From Thiobacillus sp. 65-1059 (lineage in GTDB: Bacteria; Pseudomonadota; Gammaproteobacteria; Burkholderiales; Thiobacillaceae), in assembly GCA_001897675.1 (NCBI GenBank), contig MKUE01000124.1, forward strand, positions 1-64,000: a stretch of DNA of 64,000 nucleotides. Reading direction: 5' to 3'. The notes under the pieces were generated by a model. That model was not told where the DNA came from, searched no databases, and saw only the letters and a list, made by a program, of their open reading frames with translations. The position numbers were made by a program, and so were the translations under genes. Every line of letters starts with the position of its first letter. Position 1 is the stretch's first letter. Positions 55,974-64,000 of this stretch are shown piece after piece.

Positions 55974-57302
55974 TTATTCCAGGCCATAGGCGATGCGCAG
56001 CAGCGTGATCGGATGCTGTTTCTGCGCGGTGGAATCGCCCATGCCCTGCAGGATGTGGCGCGCCGCGATCGCGCAGTCGGAGCTCACGTAATCCGGTTGC
56101 GGCGCGGCCATCTGGCGGAATACCGGCTTGCCGATCTTCATCGACTTGTCGAAATATTCGGTCTTCACGCCCCAGGTGCCGTCGTGGCCGGAGCAGCGCT
56201 CGACCAGCGTCACCTCGGCGCCGGCCAGCTGCAGCGCGTCGCGCGTCTTGTTGCCGATGTTCTGCACGCGCTGATGGCAGGGCACGTGGTAGGCCACCTT
56301 GCCGAGCGACGCCGTGAAATCGGTCTTCAGCAGACCATCGACGTTGCGCGCCATCAGGTATTCGAACGGATCCCACATCGCCTCCTTCACCGCCTGCACG
56401 TCGGCGTCGTGGGGGAACATCAGCGGCAGTTCCTGCTTGTACATCAGCGTGCACGAAGGCACCGCGGTAAGGATCGCGTAGCCTTCGCGCGCCAGCTTCG
56501 CCAGATGCGGGATGTTGGTTTCCTTCAGCCGCGCCACGGCGTCGAGGTCGCCCAGTTCCAGCTTGGGCATGCCGCAGCAGGCCTCCTTCTCCACCAGCAC
56601 GGCGGGGATTTCGTTGTGCGCCAGGAGCTTCAGCAGATCGTGGCCGATGCCGGGCTCGTTGTAGTTGACGTAGCAGGTGGCGTAAATCGCCACCTTGCCG
56701 GGGGTTTTCTCGCCGGCCTTCACCGCGAAGTCGCTGCGCGGCCGGGCGGTGGAACGGAACTTGGCGCTGTCGTATTCGGGCAGCTTGCGGTCGGGGTGGA
56801 TCTTCAGCACGCCGTCGACCAGCTTGCGGATCGGCTTGCTCTTCAGGCTGGCGTTCACCGCCTGCACCACCACCGGGATCGAGGCGAGCTTGCCCATCGC
56901 GTCGGTCGACGACAGCAGCTTGTCGCGGAAACGGGTGCCGCCCTTGCGGAACTTGACCGCCTTGGCGCGCAGCATGGTGTGCGGAAAATCCAGGTTCCAC
57001 GGATGCGGCGGCACGTAGGGACACTTGGTCATGTAGCAGAGATCGCACAGATAGCACTCGTCGACCACCTTCCAGTAATCGGCCTTGGCGACGCCGTCCA
57101 CTTCCATCGTCGGGGATTCATCGACCAGGTCGAACAGGGTCGGAAACGCGGTGCACAGCGACACGCAGCGGCGGCAGCCGTGGCAGATGTCGAAGATGCG
57201 CTCCAGCTCGTGGTTGAGCTTGTCCTCGTTGTAGAAATCCGGGTTTTTCCAGTCGAGCGGATGACGGGTGGGGGCTTCGAGGCTGCCTTCACGAGTGCTC
57301 AT
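55974..57302 (-). CDS. Fe-S protein with two CCG (heterodisulfide-reductase-like) domains
   Basis: A 442-residue cytoplasmic or membrane-associated oxidoreductase subunit. Two 4Fe-4S motifs are present: C40, C43, C46, C50 and C83, C86, C89, C94. Two CCG-type regions follow ([11 protein letters not shown] ... EACCGMPK, and [11 protein letters not shown] ... CSGHDG); in the second the CCG is replaced by CSG. It resembles GlpC and HdrB-type proteins. It lies between the rubrerythrin and DUF3501 genes, 98 bases after the former, with an internal terminator. Confidence 0.88.
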   Translation of the reverse strand: MSTREGSLEAPTRHPLDWKNPDFYNEDKLNHELERIFDICHGCRRCVSLCTAFPTLFDLVDESPTMEVDGVAKADYWKVVDECYLCDLCYMTKCPYVPPHPWNLDFPHTMLRAKAVKFRKGGTRFRDKLLSSTDAMGKLASIPVVVQAVNASLKSKPIRKLVDGVLKIHPDRKLPEYDSAKFRSTARPRSDFAVKAGEKTPGKVAIYATCYVNYNEPGIGHDLLKLLAHNEIPAVLVEKEACCGMPKLELGDLDAVARLKETNIPHLAKLAREGYAILTAVPSCTLMYKQELPLMFPHDADVQAVKEAMWDPFEYLMARNVDGLLKTDFTASLGKVAYHVPCHQRVQNIGNKTRDALQLAGAEVTLVERCSGHDGTWGVKTEYFDKSMKIGKPVFRQMAAPQPDYVSSDCAIAARHILQGMGDSTAQKQHPITLLRIAYGLE

Positions 57303-57355
57303 GCGAACTCCAGTAATCTTGGTATTGAGAAATCCGTATGCCCCAAGGGCACAAG

Positions 57356-57388
57356 TAAAAAAAGCGGGCCGAGCCCGACCCGCTTTTT
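57356..57388 (-). terminator. Rho-independent terminator after rubrerythrin
   Basis: Stem AGCGGG ... CCCGCT with further inner pairing is followed in the minus-strand direction by TTTTTTT. It lies 13 bases after the rubrerythrin stop and upstream of the Fe-S gene, so partial read-through is likely and rubrerythrin should be the more abundant product. Confidence 0.85.
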
Positions 57389-57400
57389 GCTTGGGCGGAA

Positions 57401-57820
57401 TTACGCGCCCAGGCTGTCCAGGGTCTTCTGGAACTTGTTGGCGTGCGAGCGCTCGGCCTTGGCCAGCGTCTCGAACCAGTCGGCGATTTCGTCGAAACCT
57501 TCGCTACGCGCATCCTTGGCCATACCCGGGTACATGTCGGTGTACTCGTGGGTTTCGCCGGCGATTGCGGTTTTCAGGTTGTCGGCGGTGGGGCCGAAAG
57601 CCATGCCGGTAGCGGGATCGCCACAGGTTTCCAGGTATTCCAGATGGCCGTGGGCATGGCCGGTTTCGCCTTCGGCGGTCGAGCGGAACACGGCTGCGAC
57701 ATCGTTGTAGCCTTCCACGTCGGCTTTGGCTGCGAAATAGAGGTAGCGGCGGTTGGCCTGCGATTCGCCCGCGAAGGCGGCCTTCAGATGTTCTTCGGTT
57801 TTCGAACCTTTGAGTTGCAT
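57401..57820 (-). CDS. Rubrerythrin family protein (no rubredoxin domain)
   Basis: A 139-residue ferritin-like diiron protein, peroxide scavenging in related proteins. Both Glu-rich half-sites with His are present: the [13 protein letters not shown]-type helix (here in [13 protein letters not shown]) and [13 protein letters not shown], plus [14 protein letters not shown] and [11 protein letters not shown]. The C-terminal rubredoxin iron site is missing, as in sulerythrin-like forms. The ATG at 57820 is the family start; an upstream in-frame ATG lies inside the control region. Confidence 0.92.
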   Translation of the reverse strand: MQLKGSKTEEHLKAAFAGESQANRRYLYFAAKADVEGYNDVAAVFRSTAEGETGHAHGHLEYLETCGDPATGMAFGPTADNLKTAIAGETHEYTDMYPGMAKDARSEGFDEIADWFETLAKAERSHANKFQKTLDSLGA

Positions 57821-58186
57821 AACCTGATCTCCTTGGTTTACATAGACATGCTTTGCAGCACTGACATTCCATCCCGTCCAACTCGTCAAGCTATCCATTT
57901 ATAGCAGACCTGTTCGTGGATGAAATCCGGTTTTTAGACTAAGTCTAATAACTGAACGAAGATTAAACCGGCGGCGATGGCGCTGTCAACCTCGCCCGCG
58001 CCGGCCCGCCTCGGCCTGCGCTTCATCCACCCTGTCTTGCGGGACTTCTGGGCGCGGCGGATCGGCGTCCGGTATAGGATTCCACGCACTTGCTCGCGAA
58101 GCGGCACGAAGGCCTTACTCACAGTGCGGGCTGGCACCAACGGCTGGCCCCTAGCGGGTACACTTCCGGCTGAACGGAGAACTGCC
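57821..58186. other. Control region between rubrerythrin and msrB
   Basis: This 366-base gap has no gene. On the minus strand it holds the rubrerythrin leader, a TATAAA -10 element (57898-57903) and the perfect palindrome at 57934-57948. On the plus strand it leads into msrB with no strong promoter that I could identify. Confidence 0.65.
57934..57948. promoter_or_regulatory. Perfect 7-1-7 palindrome upstream of rubrerythrin
   Basis: TTAGACT-A-AGTCTAA is centred about 50 bases upstream of the expected transcription start. The 7-1-7 layout is like Fur/PerR-family boxes but the sequence is different. A 13-of-15 match lies upstream of ftsH. It is likely an operator; the regulator is unknown. Confidence 0.5.
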
Positions 58187-58588
58187 ATGAGTTTCGACCA
58201 AACCAAAACCGACGCCGAATGGCGCGCCGAACTGCCGCCCGAGCAATACCGCATCCTGCGTGAGCGCGGCACCGAACGGGCGTTCACCGGGCAATACTGG
58301 GACCACCACGAAACCGGCGAATACCGCTGCGCCGCCTGCGGCGAAGCGCTGTTTTCTTCGGCCGCCAAGTACGACTCAGGCAGCGGCTGGCCGAGCTTTT
58401 ACCAGCCGCTGAACGCCGACGCGGTGGCGGAAAAAGCCGACACCAGCCACGGCATGGTGCGCGTCGAAGCGCTGTGCCGCCGCTGCGGCTCGCATCTGGG
58501 ACACGTCTTCCCGGACGGCCCCGCTCCCACCGGCATGCGCTACTGCATCAATTCGGCCTCGCTGAACTTCCAGAAAAAACAGGACTGA
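58187..58588 (+). CDS. msrB: Peptide-methionine (R)-S-oxide reductase MsrB
   Basis: Repairs methionine-R-sulfoxide in proteins; 133 residues from the ATG at 58187, which follows a GGAGA site. Zinc-binding CxxC pairs are present in CAACG and CRRCG. The catalytic Cys is in [10 protein letters not shown], preceded by the [10 protein letters not shown] segment. A longer in-frame upstream start lies in non-coding sequence. A flavin reductase gene starts four bases after its stop. Confidence 0.95.
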   Translation: MSFDQTKTDAEWRAELPPEQYRILRERGTERAFTGQYWDHHETGEYRCAACGEALFSSAAKYDSGSGWPSFYQPLNADAVAEKADTSHGMVRVEALCRRCGSHLGHVFPDGPAPTGMRYCINSASLNFQKKQD

Positions 58589-58591
58589 CCC

Positions 58592-59296
58592 TTGCATATC
58601 TTCGATGCGCAGATCACGGCGATCGCGTCCGCCACGCCCAGCATCCGCGTGCTGCGCCTCGCCATCCCCGACGCCGGCTTTCGTTTTTTGCCGGGCCAAT
58701 GGGTGGACCTCAGCATCGAGGCCGACGGAACGACGCACACCGCGGGCTATTCCATCATCACCTCGCCCCTCCACCGGGGCGGGATCGAATTGGCGATCAA
58801 GGCCAGCGCGCGGCATCCGGTGGCGCGCTGGGTGCACGAGCATGCGCGGACAGGCGACACCGTTCGCGTATCGCAGGGCCAGGGGCCGTTTGTCTATCTT
58901 CCCGAGATGAGCGACAACGTGGTGCTGATCGGCGGCGGCGTGGGCGTCACACCGCTGCTGTCCATCTTCCGCCATGTGCGCGATGCCCGCCTTTCGACCC
59001 GGGCACACCTGGTCTACAGCGTATCGGACAGCCGCGAAATCCTGTTCCGCGAGGAACTCGACGCCGCGACCCGGATCCATTCCAACCTGCATGTGAGCAT
59101 CACCGTCACCCAGCCCGATGTCCGCTGGCACGGCCTCACCGGCCGCATCGATCCGGTCAAGCTGCATGCGCTCGACGTGCCGGACGACACGCTGTATTAC
59201 CTGTGCGGCCCCAAGGGCATGGTCGAGGACATGAGCGCCCTGCTGCACGATCTGGGCGTGCCGATGAACCGCATCATTTTCGAGAAGTGGTGGTAG
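58592..59296 (+). CDS. FAD-binding ferredoxin/flavin reductase-like oxidoreductase
   Basis: A 234-residue ferredoxin-NADP reductase-family protein. The FAD site is AGYSIITSP, the NAD(P) site has GGGVGVTPLLSIFR, and the C-terminal FEKWW is typical of such reductases. It lacks a ferredoxin domain. The start is TTG at 58592, right after the msrB stop, so it is co-translated with msrB and may supply electrons to it or a related repair pathway; that is inference. Confidence 0.85.
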   Translation: MHIFDAQITAIASATPSIRVLRLAIPDAGFRFLPGQWVDLSIEADGTTHTAGYSIITSPLHRGGIELAIKASARHPVARWVHEHARTGDTVRVSQGQGPFVYLPEMSDNVVLIGGGVGVTPLLSIFRHVRDARLSTRAHLVYSVSDSREILFREELDAATRIHSNLHVSITVTQPDVRWHGLTGRIDPVKLHALDVPDDTLYYLCGPKGMVEDMSALLHDLGVPMNRIIFEKWW

Positions 59297-59379
59297 CCAC
59301 CGGAGATGGCCCGATTCGACTATTAAAGAAATCGCCCGGCCTGTGTATGTTCAATCCCTCAACCCAACGGAGACACCTC

Positions 59380-60318
59380 ATGCGCATCATCCCCCTGCTC
59401 GCCGCCCTGGCTTTCTGCACCCCGGTGCTGGCGGGCCCCAAGGACGTCGTCCGCACCTATCCGGCGCAGAAGGTCGGCGCCAGCACGTATGTCATCCACG
59501 GCCCGCAAGGCCTGCCGTCGAAGGCCAACCAGGGCTTCATGAACAACCCGGCCTGGATCGTCACCGCCGATGGCGTCGTGGTGATCGATCCCGGTTCCAG
59601 CGTGCAGGCTGGCCGCATGATGGTTGCCCAGCTGCGCAAGACAACCAAAAAACCGGTCACCCACGTGTTCAACACCCACGTCCACGGCGACCACTGGCTG
59701 GGCAACCAGGCGGTTCTGGAGGCATGGCCGCAAGCCACGATCATCGCCCACCCCGACATGATCAGGCAGGCCAAGGACGGCGCCGCCGAGTTCTGGCTCA
59801 AGCTGATGTCGGACATGAGCGGCGGCTACACCGACGGCACCCGCGCGGAAATCCCCACGGTCGAGGCGGCCGACGGCCAGGAATTCAGGATCGGCGGCAA
59901 GACCTTCCGCATCCATTCCTCGACCGACGCCCACAGCAAGACCGACCTGATGATCGAGATCGTGGAAGACCGCACCCTGTTCACCGGCGACAACGTGCTG
60001 AACCGCCAGGTGATGAACATGCGCGACGGCACCTTCAAGGGCGTGATGAAAGCGACCGACCAGGCGCTTGCGCTCAACGCCGCGCTCTACGTTCCCGGCC
60101 ACGGCAAGACCGGGGACCGCAAGTTCGTCGCGGAACAAAAGGCCTATTTCGACATCCTGATGGCGGAAGTGCGGCGCATGTACGACGAAGGCAAGAGCGA
60201 TTTCGAGATGAAGCCGGTCATCGCCGGCAAGCTCAAGGCCTACAGGAACTGGGCGGAATGGGATACCAACCTGGGCCAGCAGATCAGCCTGGCGATCCTC
60301 GAAATCGAACAGGAATAA
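59380..60318 (+). CDS. Periplasmic metallo-beta-lactamase-fold hydrolase
   Basis: A 312-residue exported protein: signal peptide ending near PVLAG, then the metal site HVHGDH at residues 100-105, a further His in SSTDAHSKTDLM and the GHGK motif. Members are found in sulfur oxidisers (SoxH-like) and in quinoprotein-related roles, but the substrate is unknown. The gene is probably expressed on its own; it follows the flavin reductase after about 83 bases and precedes a hairpin. Confidence 0.85.
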   Translation: MRIIPLLAALAFCTPVLAGPKDVVRTYPAQKVGASTYVIHGPQGLPSKANQGFMNNPAWIVTADGVVVIDPGSSVQAGRMMVAQLRKTTKKPVTHVFNTHVHGDHWLGNQAVLEAWPQATIIAHPDMIRQAKDGAAEFWLKLMSDMSGGYTDGTRAEIPTVEAADGQEFRIGGKTFRIHSSTDAHSKTDLMIEIVEDRTLFTGDNVLNRQVMNMRDGTFKGVMKATDQALALNAALYVPGHGKTGDRKFVAEQKAYFDILMAEVRRMYDEGKSDFEMKPVIAGKLKAYRNWAEWDTNLGQQISLAILEIEQE

Positions 60319-60330
60319 AGCTGGAAGCAA

Positions 60331-60352
60331 ACCGCAGCCCCCGGGCTGCGGT
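60331..60352. terminator. Hairpin between the convergent hydrolase and DUF3301 genes
   Basis: Arms ACCGCAGCCC and GGGCTGCGGT are perfect over ten base pairs with a two-base loop, centred between two convergent stops. The T-run is weak in both directions (TTTGCTT on the minus strand), so termination may be bidirectional but imperfect. Confidence 0.6.
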
Positions 60353-60364
60353 GCCGGCGAGGAA

Positions 60365-60702
60365 TCAGTGCAGGCGGCTCACGCTGGCGGCACGGCCGGG
60401 CTGCCATTCCCCGTCGAGGCTCACCCATTCGACCCGCTCGCCCAGCATGCGGATCACGCCCGGACGGCGGTTGTCGCCGGTATCGGAAAACTCGAACCGA
60501 TAATCGCGCTGGAACTGCAGCTGGCCGCTGCCGTTGCGGGCGAAGCGGATCCTGCTCAAGGCCACGCTCTCGTCCAGGAACTGCAGCCCGGCGTCGGCGC
60601 AGGCGCGCCGTCCGACGGCAACAGCCTGTTCGCGCGTCCGCATGCCGGCATACCAGTACCAGCCGACCGCGCCGAACACGCCCAGCAGGACGATTTCCCA
60701 GC

Positions 60703-60706
<4 letters not shown>
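60365..60706 (-). CDS. DUF3301 membrane protein
   Basis: A 113-residue protein with one N-terminal helix (IVLLGVFGAVGWYWYAGM) and a soluble C-terminal part with LSRIRFARNGSGQLQFQRDYRFEFSDTGD, the DUF3301 pattern. Function unknown. The start is GTG at 60706, which overlaps the rhlE stop in GTGA, so it depends on rhlE translation. A long in-frame extension runs through rhlE but is not coding. Confidence 0.8.
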
Positions 60707-62130
<1,424 letters not shown>

Positions 62131-62162
62131 GCGCCTGGCTGGCCGGGGCGTGTCAGCACGCC

Positions 62163-62924
62163 CTAGACCTGGATCCAGTCGAAGCCTGTCGTCTGGCAGG
62201 CCACGCGCACGTCTTCGTCCGCACAGTCCAGCACCTGGGCCAGCGCGCGCTGCGCCAGGGCGGGCGTATTGTTCTTTTTGGATACGTGCGCGGCCATCAC
62301 GCAGCGCAATCTTTCATGTTTCAGCTTGTCCAGCAAGGCCGCCGACTGGCCGTTTTCCAGGTGTCCGAAGCGCCCGCCCACCCGGCGCCTGAGGCTCGCC
62401 GGATAGGGGCCGTTTTCCAGCATCTCCGCATCGTGGTTGCACTCCAGCACCAACGCGTCGACGCCGCAAAGCATGGCCTCGATATGCGGCGTGCTGCACC
62501 CCGCATCGGTCAGCACGCCCAGCCGGCGGTCGCCGTCGCCGAACACATACTGCACCGGCTCGCGCGCGTCGTGCGGCACCGGAAACGGCTGGATTTCCAG
62601 GCCGTCCACCGCGAACGCCGCGTGGCTGTCGATCACCTGCACCGCCACGCCGTCGAGATCCTGCGCCATCGCCAGGGTGCCGGCGGTCAACCACACCGGC
62701 AGCCCGTGCTTGCGGGCCAGCCGCCCCACCCCGCCGATATGGTCGCTGTGCTCGTGCGTGACGACGATACCGGCGAGGTCGGACGCCTGCAGCTGGAGCC
62801 GCGCCAGCCGCGCAATGCTGTCGGCCAGGCCGAAGCCGCAGTCCAGCAGTACGCGGGTGGAGCCGGCCTCGACCACCAGGCCGTTGCCCTCGCTGCCGCT
62901 GCCGAGGCAGGCAAACCGCATCAC
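62163..62924 (-). CDS. Metallo-beta-lactamase-fold hydrolase (YycJ/WalJ-like)
   Basis: A 253-residue cytoplasmic enzyme of the metallo-beta-lactamase fold. The start MRFACLGSGSEGNGLVV and the metal site THEHSDHIGG match YycJ/WalJ-type proteins, which are thought to act on DNA. Further metal ligands are in LTDAGCSTPH and AAHVSKKNN. No signal peptide. It lies 13 bases after bamC and before rhlE. Confidence 0.88.
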   Translation of the reverse strand: MMRFACLGSGSEGNGLVVEAGSTRVLLDCGFGLADSIARLARLQLQASDLAGIVVTHEHSDHIGGVGRLARKHGLPVWLTAGTLAMAQDLDGVAVQVIDSHAAFAVDGLEIQPFPVPHDAREPVQYVFGDGDRRLGVLTDAGCSTPHIEAMLCGVDALVLECNHDAEMLENGPYPASLRRRVGGRFGHLENGQSAALLDKLKHERLRCVMAAHVSKKNNTPALAQRALAQVLDCADEDVRVACQTTGFDWIQV

Positions 62925-62937
62925 GCGCCTTCCCGCG

Positions 62938-64000
62938 TCACTTCAATTCTTTATGCAGCAGATTGATGATGCGGTTCTGCGTATTGGCATCGACCGGTTT
63001 GCCGTCGACGCCGCTGACGTTGACCCGGCTCTTGTCGCCCGCCTCGTTCACCACGATCTGCAACTGCGGCGAGGCCTGCTGCTTTTTGCTGCGCCAGAAC
63101 GCGAATTTGGCCAGTATGCCGTCGTCGCGCTTGCTGGCGTTGTCGACATCGGGATCGATGTAGCGGACGAAATACACGCCCTTGGAACGGTCGCGGTCTT
63201 CCACTGCAAAGCCGACGCGATCCAGCGCCAGGCCGACGCGGCGCCAGGCGCGGTCGAAATTCTCGTCCATTTCCAGCACCTGGGCTCCGGCCTCCCTGGC
63301 AATGCGCGCCTGTTCCGGCGTCTGCTGCCTGGCCAGCAGGGTCTGGGCACGATTCTCCTCCACCCCGAAACGCAGCATCAGGCGGCGCAGCATCTCGGCC
63401 TCGAGTTCGGGGTCGGCCGGGCGCGGCTGCCACACGGTCTTGTCCTTGCCCTCGGTGGCATAGACTTCCATCATGCCGCGGTGGCTGATGTAGATCTCGG
63501 TGCCGTCCTTGCCGGCTTCGATGCGGGTGCGGAACTTGTCGCGCTCGGGGGTGGAATACAGGCCGTCGAGCACCTTGCCCAGCGTGCGGCGAATCGTGTC
63601 CTGCGGAATGTTGGCGCGGTTTTCCGCCCAGTCGGTTTCGATCACGCCGGTTTCCGGCGATTCCAGGTTGACGATGAAACCGGTTTCCTGCCAGAAATCC
63701 TTGATCACCGGCCACACCTGCTGCGGCGTCGCCTGCACCACCAGCCAGCGCTGGCTGCCGGCGCGCTCGATGCGTGTCTTGTCCTGCGCGGGCAGCAGGG
63801 TTTGCGTGCCGCTCGGGGTGGCCTTGCGCTCCTGGCTGTAGGTCGACAGGGTAGCCGTGCCGCTGCCCTGGGTATCGGGAATCGCGTAGCGGTTGTCCCC
63901 CGTCGGCGCGGTAAGGTCGGGCGGCACTTCCAGCGTCGGCAGCTTGTTGGCCGACTTGTAATCGATCTTTTTGGATTCCACGATGCCGCAACCCGAAGCC
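62938..64000 (-). CDS. bamC: Outer-membrane assembly lipoprotein BamC (5' end beyond the right edge)
   Basis: BamC is a lipoprotein of the outer-membrane beta-barrel assembly complex. The frame continues to the edge of the window; the last visible bases read A-S-G-C, a lipobox, so only part of the signal peptide is missing. The mature protein has ESKKIDYKSANKLPTLEVPPDLT and two helix-grip domains (QRWLVVQATPQQVWPVIKDFW, and YFVRYIDPD). About 350 residues are seen, the usual length. A GTG at 63981 within the frame is not the true start. Confidence 0.93.
   Translation of the reverse strand, partial: ASGCGIVESKKIDYKSANKLPTLEVPPDLTAPTGDNRYAIPDTQGSGTATLSTYSQERKATPSGTQTLLPAQDKTRIERAGSQRWLVVQATPQQVWPVIKDFWQETGFIVNLESPETGVIETDWAENRANIPQDTIRRTLGKVLDGLYSTPERDKFRTRIEAGKDGTEIYISHRGMMEVYATEGKDKTVWQPRPADPELEAEMLRRLMLRFGVEENRAQTLLARQQTPEQARIAREAGAQVLEMDENFDRAWRRVGLALDRVGFAVEDRDRSKGVYFVRYIDPDVDNASKRDDGILAKFAFWRSKKQQASPQLQIVVNEAGDKSRVNVSGVDGKPVDANTQNRIINLLHKELK

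Overview
The window comes from the chromosome of a high-GC betaproteobacterium. Sulfur-oxidation genes (soxA, soxX, soxY, soxZ), a complete 14-subunit complex I operon, and the typical betaproteobacterial order tpiA-secG-tRNA-Leu-nuoA-N together suggest a Thiobacillus-like lithotroph. That assignment is inferred from gene content only. No insertion sequence, prophage or CRISPR array was seen, and most of the window is ordinary housekeeping sequence.

Layout. 1-3870: a membrane protein cut by the left edge, divergent from mutS, a small AF1514-like gene and an S4-domain gene. 3870-18720: a minus-strand nuoA-N operon with a DUF2818 gene at its end and a good sigma-70 promoter upstream of nuoA. 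18800-23890: tRNA-Leu(GAG), secG, tpiA and the phosphate importer pstSCAB. 23979-28845: rlmE-ftsH-folP-glmM, with a terminator hairpin that runs into the folP start codon. 28894-34600: yhbY, then carA-carB-greA-DUF4149. 34646-40544: grxC, dapB, an enlarged bamE-like lipoprotein, divergent fur, then an overlapping operon of a CNP1-like gene, proB, a histidine phosphatase and a BtuF-like binding protein. 40637-42434: a CDF metal exporter, a DUF2784 gene and a fragment of a P-type ATPase.

42722-51196 is the most interesting part. soxAX and a porin form one minus-strand unit and soxYZ another. Each unit is preceded by a near-perfect sigma-54 promoter. About 77 bases further upstream of each lies the same short palindrome. 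Beside them sit an NtrC-type sigma-54 activator, a Tat-exported binding-protein-like gene in the same operon, and a convergent membrane histidine kinase. Together these look like a dedicated periplasm-sensing system that switches on thiosulfate oxidation through RpoN.

51457-64000: a pirin and azoreductase pair with a divergent LysR regulator; cfa; a rubrerythrin / Fe-S CCG protein / DUF3501 operon; msrB with a flavin reductase; a periplasmic metallo-beta-lactamase-fold hydrolase; DUF3301, rhlE, another metallo-hydrolase, and bamC cut by the right edge.
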